The notes under the pieces are model-generated. The model did no database searches and had not been told where the DNA came from. It saw only the letters and a program-made list of their open reading frames with translations. Both the position numbers and the translations under genes were made by a program. A stretch of DNA of 64,000 nt from Gammaproteobacteria bacterium (GTDB taxonomy: Bacteria > Pseudomonadota > Gammaproteobacteria > Pseudomonadales > Halieaceae): assembly GCA_030427485.1 (NCBI GenBank), contig JAUICG010000018.1, forward strand, positions 54,074 to 118,073, given 5' to 3'. Shown piece by piece: positions 38,708 through 47,070 of the stretch. How positions within the stretch are numbered: position 1 is the first letter of the stretch; the number at the start of each line of letters is the position of its first letter.

Positions 38708-39211
38708 ATGACCGTGACCGACAACAGCATAAACGCGGCGGCAAGCGCCAGCATCTCGCTCACCGTGAACGGGGAGCAACACCGGCTGGAACTGGCCGCG
38801 GACACCCCGCTGCTCTGGGTGCTGCGCGATCACCTCGGCATGACCGGCACCAAGTTCGGTTGCGGCATCGCCCAGTGCGGCGCCTGCACTGTGCATGTCG
38901 ACGGCCGCGCGACCCGCTCGTGCATGATGCCGGTCGAGGCCGTGGACGGCGCGACCATCACCACCATCGAGGGCCTCGCGCCGCGGCGGGACCACGTGCT
39001 GCAAACACTGTGGCTGGAGATGAACGTGCCGCAGTGCGGCTACTGCCAGTCGGGCATGCTGATGGCGGCCGCGGCGCTGCTGGACGATATTCCGGCGCCC
39101 ACCGATGCGGACATCGATGCGCGCGTCTCCAACATCTGCCGCTGCGGCACCTATCCGCGCGTGCGCGCGGCGATACACCGCGCCGCCGCCGCTCGCAACG
39201 GAGGGCAGTAG
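38708..39211 (+). CDS. (2Fe-2S) subunit of isoquinoline 1-oxidoreductase-like molybdenum hydroxylase
   Basis: 167 aa. The plant-type ferredoxin motif [16 protein letters not shown] (about residue 57) and the second cluster CGYCQSGM...[10 protein letters not shown] are complete. It transfers electrons from the Mo subunit encoded three bases downstream. The family hydroxylates N-heterocycles or oxidises aldehydes. Confidence 0.92.
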   Translation: MTVTDNSINAAASASISLTVNGEQHRLELAADTPLLWVLRDHLGMTGTKFGCGIAQCGACTVHVDGRATRSCMMPVEAVDGATITTIEGLAPRRDHVLQTLWLEMNVPQCGYCQSGMLMAAAALLDDIPAPTDADIDARVSNICRCGTYPRVRAAIHRAAAARNGGQ

Positions 39212-39214
39212 GCA

Positions 39215-41458
39215 ATGACGGACGTGCTGCTCAACCGCCGCCAGTTCCTGGTCAGCGCATCCGTGGTCGCCGGCGGTATGTCGCTCGCACTCGTCTCGCG
39301 GACAGCCAGCGCAGGCACCGTTTCGGAGGCGGACACCGTTGCCGAATTCTCACCCTGGCTGAGCATCGCCCCCGATGACACGGTCACCGTGTATGTGCCC
39401 ACCGGCGAGTTCGGCACCGGCTCGATGACCCAGGTGCCGATGAACGTCGCTGAAGAACTGGGCTGCGACTGGGCGCACGTGCGCGCGGAGTTCGCGTCCG
39501 CGCGCCGCGACTACCTCGAGGGCGGTCCCTACGCGATTGGCAGCCAGCCGTTTTTCACCGGCCACGGCACAGACCACGCGCGTATGCCCTACGCATTGCA
39601 ACTGGGCGCCAGTGCCCGCGAGCGCCTGAAAGCGGCCGCGGCGCAGCGCTGGAGTGCAGCGGTCGCGGATATCCAGGCGCGCGATAGCGTGCTCACGCAT
39701 ATACCCAGCGGCCGCACCTTGCGCTACGGCGAGGTCGCTGCCGCCGCGGCAATGATTGCGCTGGCGGAGGAGCCCGCGCTGAAACCGCAGAGCGAATGGA
39801 CGTTCCTCGGCAAGGCCTCGCCGGCCAAGTTGCAGCTACCGGGCATGGTCGACGGCTCGGCAGCGTACGGTATCGACGTGAAGGTCCCGGGTATGGTGTA
39901 CGCCGCGCTGCTGCAATGCCCGGTACAGGGCGGCCGGCTGCGCCATCACGAGCCGGAGGCGGTAATGAAAATGCCCGGCGTCCGCGCGGTCGTCACGGTC
40001 GATCGCAGCGGCACCGCGGGCTCGCCGGTCACAGCGAAAGCCACGTTCGGGCTGGCTGAAACCGCGGTGCAGAGTGCGGTGGCCGTTATCGCGGACCACT
40101 ACTGGCAGGCGAAAACGGCGCTGCAAGCGCTGCCGGTGGCCTGGGATTTCGGTGAGGGCGCAGACTGGAAGACGGAACAACAACTTTACGATGACGCCCT
40201 CGCCCGCCTCGATGAACCGGCGGCGATGGTATTGCGCGAGGCGGGCGATGTCACCGCGGTGACCACTGGCCGCGCCGTCGCGGCGGACTACCTGACACCG
40301 TACTGCGACCAGGCGCCAATGGAGCCGCTGAACGGCACCGCACTGGTGACGTCAGAGCGGGTCGATGTATGGACACCCTGCCAGGACAGCCAGCAGGCCT
40401 ACTGGGTGGCGATCGACGAGACCGGCGCCGCGCCGGAGCAGGTCTTCGTGCACCGCACACTGGTGGGCGGCGCGTTCGGCCGGCGCTCGTTTTCCGAGGA
40501 CGTGCGGATGGTGGTCGCAATCGCCAAACAATACCCCGACGTGCCGGTGCAGGTGATCTGGTCGCGCGAGGAGATGATGCGGCAGGGCCGCTACCGCACG
40601 CTGATCGCGGCGCGCATGCGGGCGGTGCTCGATGCACACGGCATGCCGCTGACCTGGGACGCCCGCGCCTGCCAGGCGGGCAACCCGATGGTGTCGTTGC
40701 CGCTGGGCTTCGCCGACGCGGTCTATGCCGTCAGCGGCGCGATCCCCAACGTGCGTATCGGCACCACCCGCCACCCCTACCACATCCTCACCGGCGCCTA
40801 CCGCGGGCCCTGCTACAACTCGCACGCGTTCATGGTGGAAACATTCGTCGACGAGTGCGCGGTCGCCGCCGGCGCGGATCCGCTCGACTACCGGTTGAAG
40901 TTGCTGGCGGACTGGGATCCGGCGTGGTCCAACTGCCTGCGCGTCGCCGCGGAGAAAGCGGGCTGGGGGAAACCGCTGCCGGAAGGCCGGGGCATGGGCA
41001 TCGCGATCGCGAACTGGCCGATGGCCGGCATGAAGCAGGCCGGCAGCACAGTCTGTGCCGTTGCGCAAGTTGACGTCTCCCGCGACGGTAAACTGACCGT
41101 CCACGCGCTCGACGTAACTTTCGACTGCGGCCGCTTCGTCAATCGCGACGCGGTGCTGGCGCAGCTGGAGGGCGGCGTGATCTACGGCCTCAATATGAGC
41201 CTCAGTGAGGAGATCACGATTCGCGACGGCGCGGTGGTCGAAGGCAACTTCCACGAGTACAGGTTGCTGCGCATGGCGGACCTGCCCGCGCGTATCAACA
41301 TCCATTTCGACGCGCTGTCAGGCCACGACCGCTTCGCGATGATCGGCGAGGCGCCGGTGGGGCCGATCGGACCGGCGATCGGCAATGCGATCTTCCAGGC
41401 CACCGGCAAGCGCATTCGTTCGACGCCGCTGCTCAAGCATGACTTGGCCTGGGGCTGA
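39215..41458 (+). CDS. Molybdopterin-binding subunit, isoquinoline 1-oxidoreductase/aldehyde oxidase family
   Basis: 747 aa, the usual length of IorB-type subunits. A Tat signal is present (NRRQFLVSASVVAGG). Mo-cofactor loops include GGAFGRRSF, GAYRGPCYNSHAF and the C-terminal GEAPVGPIGPAIGNAIF with the catalytic Glu. Substrates of the family are aromatic N-heterocycles and aldehydes. No XdhC-like maturation factor or cytochrome subunit lies next to it, so electrons must leave by another carrier. The downstream gene is convergent. Confidence 0.9.
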   Translation: MTDVLLNRRQFLVSASVVAGGMSLALVSRTASAGTVSEADTVAEFSPWLSIAPDDTVTVYVPTGEFGTGSMTQVPMNVAEELGCDWAHVRAEFASARRDYLEGGPYAIGSQPFFTGHGTDHARMPYALQLGASARERLKAAAAQRWSAAVADIQARDSVLTHIPSGRTLRYGEVAAAAAMIALAEEPALKPQSEWTFLGKASPAKLQLPGMVDGSAAYGIDVKVPGMVYAALLQCPVQGGRLRHHEPEAVMKMPGVRAVVTVDRSGTAGSPVTAKATFGLAETAVQSAVAVIADHYWQAKTALQALPVAWDFGEGADWKTEQQLYDDALARLDEPAAMVLREAGDVTAVTTGRAVAADYLTPYCDQAPMEPLNGTALVTSERVDVWTPCQDSQQAYWVAIDETGAAPEQVFVHRTLVGGAFGRRSFSEDVRMVVAIAKQYPDVPVQVIWSREEMMRQGRYRTLIAARMRAVLDAHGMPLTWDARACQAGNPMVSLPLGFADAVYAVSGAIPNVRIGTTRHPYHILTGAYRGPCYNSHAFMVETFVDECAVAAGADPLDYRLKLLADWDPAWSNCLRVAAEKAGWGKPLPEGRGMGIAIANWPMAGMKQAGSTVCAVAQVDVSRDGKLTVHALDVTFDCGRFVNRDAVLAQLEGGVIYGLNMSLSEEITIRDGAVVEGNFHEYRLLRMADLPARINIHFDALSGHDRFAMIGEAPVGPIGPAIGNAIFQATGKRIRSTPLLKHDLAWG

Positions 41459-41510
41459 GCGGAGCACCCGGGAAGTGGTGAGACGCCTGACCGGGCAGGG
41501 AAGGAAACGT

Positions 41511-42377
41511 CTATGCCTGGCTTAGCAGCGCCTGCAGAAACTTGCCGCCATCCCTCGCCAGCGCATCCTGGCTCTCCGCCAGCGGCCGCCAGATTGCGGC
41601 CGCATCGGCAATTTCCTCACAGGCCGGGGTGAATGACTCGATAATGCAGTCGCCGGTGTAACCGATGTCGCGCAAACCGCGAGCCACCGCCTCCCAGTGC
41701 ACCTGCCCTTTACCGGGTGTGCCGCGATCACTTTCACTGCTGTCCACGTAGACAAGGTCATCACCGGCCAGCCGTATCGCCTCGTAGACGTCTTTCTCCT
41801 CGATATGCATATGAAACGTATCGAGGTGGATGCGTACCGACGGCAGGTCGATGTCGCGAATCAGGCGCTTGACCTGTTCCGCGGTATTGACGAGGTCGGT
41901 CTCGAAACGGTTGAGCGGCTCGATGGCCAGCGTGACGCCGTGGTCGGCCGCCATTTTGCCGGCGGTGGTCAGCCCCGCTACGGCCAGTGCCCACTCCCGC
42001 TCGCGCTGTTCCTGCGGAATCTTGCGCCGCTTGCCGACCGCCGAATAGGCGGGGCCTGCCAGCGTGGTCACACCCAACTGCTCGCAAATCGCCAGAACGC
42101 TGCGAATATAGTCGAGGCTCTCCTGCCGGAAGCGCGGGTCTTCGTGGGTCAGGTCACGGTTGGGGCCGTAGGCGCCGGAAATATACAGTCGCATCGGGTG
42201 TTCTTCCAACGCGCGGCGCATGGCCGGCACGTCGATCAGGGACGGATCCTCTACCGGCATCGTGAAAGCATCGAAGCCCATATCCGCCGCGCGGGCAACC
42301 AGTTCTACGGACTGTGCGTCAAACGGCGAGGTCCACACCCAGGCGTTCACACCGACGCCAATCGTATTCTTGCTCAT
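41511..42377 (-). CDS. TIM-barrel sugar epimerase (D-tagatose/D-psicose 3-epimerase-like)
   Basis: 288 aa. Metal and substrate residues of the ketose 3-epimerase group are visible: IEPLNRFETD (Glu), HLDTFHMHIEE (Asp and His), ESDRGTPGKGQVHW, and IIESFTP (Glu). The fold is also shared with enzymes that split or rearrange 3-keto-glycosides. With the sugar-oxidising GMC protein and the GH106 gene in the window it may process an oxidised sugar. Its start overlaps the esterase stop by four bases. Confidence 0.85.
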   Translation of the reverse strand: MSKNTIGVGVNAWVWTSPFDAQSVELVARAADMGFDAFTMPVEDPSLIDVPAMRRALEEHPMRLYISGAYGPNRDLTHEDPRFRQESLDYIRSVLAICEQLGVTTLAGPAYSAVGKRRKIPQEQREREWALAVAGLTTAGKMAADHGVTLAIEPLNRFETDLVNTAEQVKRLIRDIDLPSVRIHLDTFHMHIEEKDVYEAIRLAGDDLVYVDSSESDRGTPGKGQVHWEAVARGLRDIGYTGDCIIESFTPACEEIADAAAIWRPLAESQDALARDGGKFLQALLSQA

Positions 42378-43501
42378 TGTTCCTGTTTCTCCTGAATGTC
42401 AATGTCGAGAGTATTCTGTTCAACCCACTCGGGCGCGGTAAACGCCCGCTCGATCGCACCGTCGATTGCGGCGTTGAACTGCTTCGAGATCGCCGCATCG
42501 GGCACCATGCCCTGGAAGCCGTGAAACCCGCCCGGAATTACCAGCAGTTCCGTCGGCACGCCCGCGTGCAACAGCCGCCTGCCGTATTCGATATCCTCCT
42601 CGGCAAACAGGTCGATCGACCCCACGCCAATAAAGGCCGGCGGCAGCCCGGCAAGATCTTCGACGCGGGCGGGTACGGCGCCCGCGGGTACCTCAGCGGC
42701 GCCCGCCGGCACACCGAGCAGCGCGCTCCAGCCGTACACGTTCGCCTGCGGGCTCCAGGAACCGTAGCCCATCCAGTAGGGCATTTCCCGCGTGCTGCCG
42801 GTACGATCATCGAGCATCGGATAGACCAGTATCTGGGCATGCAAGGGTATTTCTCCGCGATCCCGCGCGGCGATGGCGAGCATCGCCGCATGGCCGCCAC
42901 CGGCGCTCTCGCCCATCACCGAGATGCGCGCGCGGTCCACGCCCAGTTTGTCGGCATTCTGGTAGAGCCATTTGAGGGCGGCATAGTTGTCCTCCAGCGA
43001 TCCCGGGAACCTGGTCTCCGGCGCCAGCCGGTACTCCACAGTCACGATGACGCCGTCATGCTTCTGCGCCAGTGCCTGCAGGCGGGGCACATCCGACTTC
43101 GCGTCACCGACGATGTAGCCACCACCGTGCATGTACAGGATCGCCGGACGGGTGCGCTCTTTATCCGCGCCAATCACAAATACCGCGACCTCCGGCGCGC
43201 CCTGCACACCGGGGATCATCACCTGCTCGACCTGCGGGCTGGCCAGGAATTTCACGTCGCCCATCCGTTGCGCGAAACCCGCCCGGATTTTTGGCAGGCT
43301 TTCGTCCGAGTACACAGGGCCCTGCCCTGCAAAGTACGCCAGCGCCGCGGCGAAGGTCTCGCGCAATTCGGGCGCGACGTATTCGGCGGGGGGCATCTCT
43401 GCATCGGCAACGCCGGTATCGGCCAGCACGCCAACGACGGGCAGGGTTGCACCAAACCCGGCAGCCGCCACGACACCCAGCAATGTCTTACGGAACATCA
43501 T
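42374..43501 (-). CDS. Alpha/beta hydrolase, hormone-sensitive-lipase family
   Basis: 375 aa from the ATG at 43501, six bases after GAGGAG. A signal peptide is likely (GVVAAAGFGATLPVVGVLAD). The oxyanion motif is HGGGYIVGD and the nucleophile elbow is GESAGGGHA, with a C-terminal IPGGFHGFQG His. HSL-family esterases act on short acyl esters. It is the third gene of the TetR-2 operon. Confidence 0.9.
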   Translation of the reverse strand: MMFRKTLLGVVAAAGFGATLPVVGVLADTGVADAEMPPAEYVAPELRETFAAALAYFAGQGPVYSDESLPKIRAGFAQRMGDVKFLASPQVEQVMIPGVQGAPEVAVFVIGADKERTRPAILYMHGGGYIVGDAKSDVPRLQALAQKHDGVIVTVEYRLAPETRFPGSLEDNYAALKWLYQNADKLGVDRARISVMGESAGGGHAAMLAIAARDRGEIPLHAQILVYPMLDDRTGSTREMPYWMGYGSWSPQANVYGWSALLGVPAGAAEVPAGAVPARVEDLAGLPPAFIGVGSIDLFAEEDIEYGRRLLHAGVPTELLVIPGGFHGFQGMVPDAAISKQFNAAIDGAIERAFTAPEWVEQNTLDIDIQEKQEQ

Positions 43502-43512
43502 AGCCAACTCCT

Positions 43513-44067
43513 CTACCAACGCAGTCCCTCCGTATTCGCGACAAAGGGCCGCTCGTAGGAGGGGTCCTCGCCGTCCCAGCGCGCCTTCAGGAAGCCCTTG
43601 ACCGGGACCGAGAACACCCAGTCACCGTTGCCGTCGATCGACATTTCAATAGTGCACTTTCGCGTGTGCATGCGCCACTGGCCGTCGCGCTTTTCCAGCT
43701 GGTCGAGATAGCGTCCGCAGGCCAGCGTGGTCTTGCCGCTGTCTTTCCAGAACAGGCCGCCGATCACGTAGGACTCGCAATACGCGGTATCGCCATCGAT
43801 CTCGCACAGATGGTTGGTGATGTTGTGGCTGGTCATATGGAAGCTGCCGCGGTGTCCCGCGTTCGCCCGCGCGGCGTAGTCCGGCACCTTCGTAATCACG
43901 GGGCCATGCTCGTCGACGCCGTCCACCCACCAGCAACTGTTGATCTGGTCGACATCCTGGCGGTCACGGGCGCGGCTCTCGCGCTGGATGCAGTCAAGGA
44001 TGTCCTGCCGGTCCTGCAGGCGCTGCACCTGTTTGCGTAATTGTTGCAGTTCTTCTTCTACGCTCAT
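43513..44067 (-). CDS. SnoaL-like/NTF2-fold protein
   Basis: 184 aa from the ATG at 44067, with AAGGAG upstream; the longer frame to 44247 runs into the TetR gene. A coiled-coil start (EEELQQLRKQVQRLQDRQDI) precedes the cone-shaped domain with CWWVDGVDEHG and YLDQLEKRDGQWR. Such proteins include polyketide cyclases, dehydratases and ring-hydroxylating small subunits. The catalytic residues are not certain. It is packed between TetR-2 and the esterase. Confidence 0.82.
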   Translation of the reverse strand: MSVEEELQQLRKQVQRLQDRQDILDCIQRESRARDRQDVDQINSCWWVDGVDEHGPVITKVPDYAARANAGHRGSFHMTSHNITNHLCEIDGDTAYCESYVIGGLFWKDSGKTTLACGRYLDQLEKRDGQWRMHTRKCTIEMSIDGNGDWVFSVPVKGFLKARWDGEDPSYERPFVANTEGLRW

Positions 44068-44093
44068 AGCATTTCTCCTTCGTCTCTTGCCCG

Positions 44094-44684
44094 TTATACG
44101 CTCATGCTGGCCTGCAATATACTGACCCATTCCCTCGCGAAACGCGCCGCCAAAGCCTGCACATCCCCACCCTCGTGCTGTTTTTCGAACAGCAGGGCCG
44201 CCACAATGGAGCCGAGGTGAATGTAGGTGCGAACTTCGAGATCGCAATCCCCGTGTAACCTGCCGTTCCGCTTCAGGTATTCAAGGCGGTCCGCGACCTG
44301 CCTGAACAGCGGGTGCCGTTCATTGAGTTCACCCCGGGTGATCGCATCCACCATCATCGCACGGCTGACGCCGGGGTTTTCCAGCACCAGGCTGACGGTG
44401 AACAGTGTGCGCTCGTACAGCGGCGTGGTCTCGTCGAAGCGCATCACGCCCTGCTCCAGCTGATCGGCAATCCACCGCTTGGTTTCCCGCAACAGGTCGT
44501 CGCGGTCGGCAAAATGCAGGTAGGTGGCGCTTCGACTGACTCCGGCCCGTTGCGACGTCTCTTTTAACGACAGGCCCTCCAGCCCCTTCTCCGCCACCAG
44601 TTCGACGGCCGCTTTCAGCAGTTTTTCCCGCGTCAATGCGGGATTGCGGATGCGTTTCTTCCTGGGGGTAGATTGTTTTGTCAT
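44094..44684 (-). CDS. TetR/AcrR family regulator (TetR-2)
   Basis: 196 aa from the ATG at 44684 (MTKQSTPRKKRIRNPALTR). The HTH contains VSRSATYLHFADRDDLL; the recognition helix is identical to that of TetR-1 (28178-28792), and the ligand domain is also closely related (PLYERTLFTVSLVLENPGVS). It leads an operon with the SnoaL-like, esterase and epimerase genes. It is a prime candidate for binding the 16-bp operators. Confidence 0.92.
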   Translation of the reverse strand: MTKQSTPRKKRIRNPALTREKLLKAAVELVAEKGLEGLSLKETSQRAGVSRSATYLHFADRDDLLRETKRWIADQLEQGVMRFDETTPLYERTLFTVSLVLENPGVSRAMMVDAITRGELNERHPLFRQVADRLEYLKRNGRLHGDCDLEVRTYIHLGSIVAALLFEKQHEGGDVQALAARFAREWVSILQASMSV

Positions 44685-44727
44685 AGTGATTCCCGGGATA
44701 CCACACACTGCGCAACGCTGTCAGGCC

Positions 44728-44750
44728 AGCCCGACATACGGGCTCTTTTT
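44728..44750 (+). terminator. Terminator-like hairpin on the plus strand
   Basis: AGCCCG-ACATA-CGGGCT followed by CTTTTT would be an intrinsic terminator on the plus strand, but both flanking genes are on the minus strand. It could stop antisense transcription coming from the left or be fortuitous. Confidence 0.35.
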
Positions 44751-44782
44751 CCAGTACCGGTACGCAGGCCACTCACAACAGG

Positions 44783-45442
44783 TCAACGCGCCCTGAGGCC
44801 GAGGTTGCTGTCGCGCAGCGGTAGTCGCAGCGCGTTCTGGAAATACGCCACCGTCGTGAACTGACCTACCAGTACGGTCAATTCGAACAACTGGGTTTCG
44901 CTCAGCGCCTTCGACAGTTCCGCCCAGGTTGTGTCGCAAATCATCGCGCCGGCATGCAGTTCCTCCACCGCCCGCAGCAGCGCGCGATCGTGGTCGTTCC
45001 AGCCGGACGCGGCGGATCCCTCTGTAAGCCGCTCGATCTCGTCACTGCTGATGCCCGCCTGCTTTGCGTGTGCAACGTGTTCGCCCCACTCGTAGGGAGC
45101 GCGCAACAACCAGCCCGCACGCAATACCGCGAGTTCGCGGTCGCGCGCCGGCAACTGGCCCGCGCCGATCAGCTGGATGGACAGCGCGGCCACGGCATCC
45201 CACAACCCCGGATGGCGCAGCATCGTGTAATAGATCTCCGGTACCTGGCCCGCGTCCGCCGGCAATGCGTCGCTGCCCGACACCGCCTTGCGCAGCTTCC
45301 GCCAACTCGCCAGCGCCAGCTCCCGCGCTTCGAGCGGATCGAGCGGCGTGAGGCGTTGTGGCTGTGCCAGCACTTCCGCTTCACGGGCCGCAATCTCGGT
45401 ATCGCTGCCCCACGGGCCCGGTTTCGCAAACCTTTCCTGCAT
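44783..45442 (-). CDS. Carboxymuconolactone decarboxylase (CMD/AhpD-like) family protein
   Basis: 219 aa from the ATG at 45442, with AGGGAG eight bases upstream; the frame is open further but lacks support. The conserved APYEWGEHVAHAKQAG is the CMD family motif. The catalytic CxxC of AhpD is absent, so peroxidase function is unlikely. Ring-derived lactone or hydroperoxide chemistry is possible. It is divergent from the MFS gene, with operator and large inverted repeat between them. Confidence 0.84.
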   Translation of the reverse strand: MQERFAKPGPWGSDTEIAAREAEVLAQPQRLTPLDPLEARELALASWRKLRKAVSGSDALPADAGQVPEIYYTMLRHPGLWDAVAALSIQLIGAGQLPARDRELAVLRAGWLLRAPYEWGEHVAHAKQAGISSDEIERLTEGSAASGWNDHDRALLRAVEELHAGAMICDTTWAELSKALSETQLFELTVLVGQFTTVAYFQNALRLPLRDSNLGLRAR

Positions 45443-45570
45443 AAATATACTCCCTGCCGGGCGTCCCTGTGGGATACTGGCGCGTGCCAGCGATTGTCCC
45501 CGTTGCGCGTTGCCGCGACCCTGTCCCGGGGGACTCATCGGGCTCGCCAAGCGTTGTGACCGAAATTTAA

Positions 45571-45609
45571 TGGACATTAATGTACAGTACAAACTGCGTA
45601 CTGTACACT
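45571..45609 (+). promoter_or_regulatory. Composite operator of the MFS/CMD divergon
   Basis: The shared 16-bp site is TGGACATTAATGTACA (45571-45586). It overlaps a second element, TGTACAGTAC-N7-GTACTGTACA (45581-45607), with perfect 10-bp arms. A promoter TGTACA (45581-45586), 17 bp, TACACT (45604-45609) lies across both and would serve the MFS gene. Two dimers could bind on the same face. Confidence 0.66.
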
Positions 45610-45638
45610 TTCATAACATAAATATACGAGGATTCCGG

Positions 45639-47003
45639 ATGGCCGTTGCCGAGGGCGCACGCCCGACAACCCAAACAAGCAAACCCTATCCACCCGCCGC
45701 GCTCGGTTGGTACTCCACAGTGCTGCTCGCCCTGCTGTACTGGCTGTCGATCCTCGACCGTACTGTAATTTCGCTGCTGGTCGACCCGATCAAGGCCGAT
45801 ATCGGCATTACGGACGTGCAGTTCGGCATGCTGCACGGGCTCGCGTTCGCCGTCACGTTTTCGGTGTTCGGCCTGCTCGCCGGCGCGATGGCCGACAAGT
45901 ACAACCGCCGCGTGATCATTTTCGCCAGCGTCTCGATCTGGTCGATCGCGACCGCGGCCTGCGGGCTGGCGAAGAACTTCACCCACCTGCTGCTGGCGCG
46001 CGTCGGTGTCGGCGCCGGTGAGGCCGGGCTCAATCCCTGCGCCACCTCGATGATCACCGACCTGTTTCCCCCGCGGCGCCTGACCCTGGCGCTTGCCGTG
46101 TACGCACTGGGCGCGTCCGTCGGCGCGGGCTGCGCATTCCTGTTCGGCGGCATGCTGATCGACTACATCTACGGGCTGGACGGCGTGGTGCTGCCCGTGG
46201 TCGGCGAGGTGGCGCCCTGGCAGGCGGTGTTCCTGATCATCGGCGTGCCCGGCGTCGCGATCTCGCTGTTGAGCTTCAGCATGCCGGAACCGGCGCGGCG
46301 CGGGGTGCGCACTGCCGGTCAGGGCGATACGGGCACCCGCGGCTACGCCGCGCTGTGGCGCTTCATGCGCTCGCGGCCGCGGTTTTTCAGCTATCACTAC
46401 GCCGGTTTCGGCATGGCCTCCACCGCGTTCGCCGGCGCCGCCGCCTGGTACCCGGCACACATGGGCCGTACATTTGGCTGGAGCGGCACGGAAATCGGTT
46501 TGGGGATGGGGGCGGCGATGATCGGCGGCGGCATCCTCGGCAAGTTCCTGTGCGGATTCTGCGTGGACGCCCTGTTCCAGCGCGGTCACAAGGACGCGCA
46601 GTTCCTGTGGTACGCGCTGTGCATGCTGGTCGCGCTGCCCTTCGGGGTGATCGGCACGACCAGCGACAGCCCCTGGGTCTTCCTGTCCTGCATCTCGGTG
46701 TTCATGATGCTGCTGTCGCCGCTGAACGCGGTATACGTCTCGTCGCTCAACCTGACCACGCCGAACGAACTGCGCGGCGCCGGTGTCGCGCTGTACGGCG
46801 CGACCATCGGCCTGATCGCGCTGAGCGTCGGCCCTATCCTGATCGCGGCCTTTTCCGACCACCTGTACGGCGGCAACGCGATCGGCTACGGCCTCGCCAC
46901 GGTAATGGGCATCTTCCTGCCGCTGGGCGCGGTAACGCTGCTTGCCGGACGCCCGTCGATGCGTGATGCGGTGACCGCGGCGGAGGAATGGCAGGATAAC
47001 TGA
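45639..47003 (+). CDS. MFS transporter, spinster-like
   Basis: 454 aa from the ATG at 45639 (MAVAEGARPTTQ), with GAGG upstream; earlier frame overlaps the divergent gene. About 12 membrane segments are visible, with the loop motif GAMADKYNRRVII (MFS A-motif) after helix 2. SPNS-like MFS proteins of proteobacteria move organic acids or lipids. It probably carries the product of outer-membrane import and ester cleavage across the inner membrane. Confidence 0.9.
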   Translation: MAVAEGARPTTQTSKPYPPAALGWYSTVLLALLYWLSILDRTVISLLVDPIKADIGITDVQFGMLHGLAFAVTFSVFGLLAGAMADKYNRRVIIFASVSIWSIATAACGLAKNFTHLLLARVGVGAGEAGLNPCATSMITDLFPPRRLTLALAVYALGASVGAGCAFLFGGMLIDYIYGLDGVVLPVVGEVAPWQAVFLIIGVPGVAISLLSFSMPEPARRGVRTAGQGDTGTRGYAALWRFMRSRPRFFSYHYAGFGMASTAFAGAAAWYPAHMGRTFGWSGTEIGLGMGAAMIGGGILGKFLCGFCVDALFQRGHKDAQFLWYALCMLVALPFGVIGTTSDSPWVFLSCISVFMMLLSPLNAVYVSSLNLTTPNELRGAGVALYGATIGLIALSVGPILIAAFSDHLYGGNAIGYGLATVMGIFLPLGAVTLLAGRPSMRDAVTAAEEWQDN

Positions 47004-47019
47004 GCATGCTGAACAAAGC

Positions 47020-47037
47020 CGCGGGGCCTTCCCCGCG
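47020..47037 (+). other. Intercistronic hairpin between MFS and SDR genes
   Basis: CGCGGGG-CCTT-CCCCGCG makes seven GC pairs with a four-base loop, 16 bases after the MFS stop, without a T-tract. It may tune mRNA stability between the two genes. A TACATTTGTA palindrome (47048-47057) follows just before the SDR ribosome-binding site. Confidence 0.45.
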
Positions 47038-47070
47038 CGCTGGAATATACATTTGTAGGAGGAATACACC

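Noticed and set aside
44754..44763. GTACCGGTAC palindrome as an operator of TetR-2
   Set aside because: Ten-bp self-complementary strings are frequent in this composition, and it does not match the shared half-site or overlap a promoter I can see.
47048..47057. TACATTTGTA palindrome before the SDR at 47071 as a seventh regulon operator
   Set aside because: Its ACA-TGT spacing is two bases, not four as in the six sites, and outer bases do not match.
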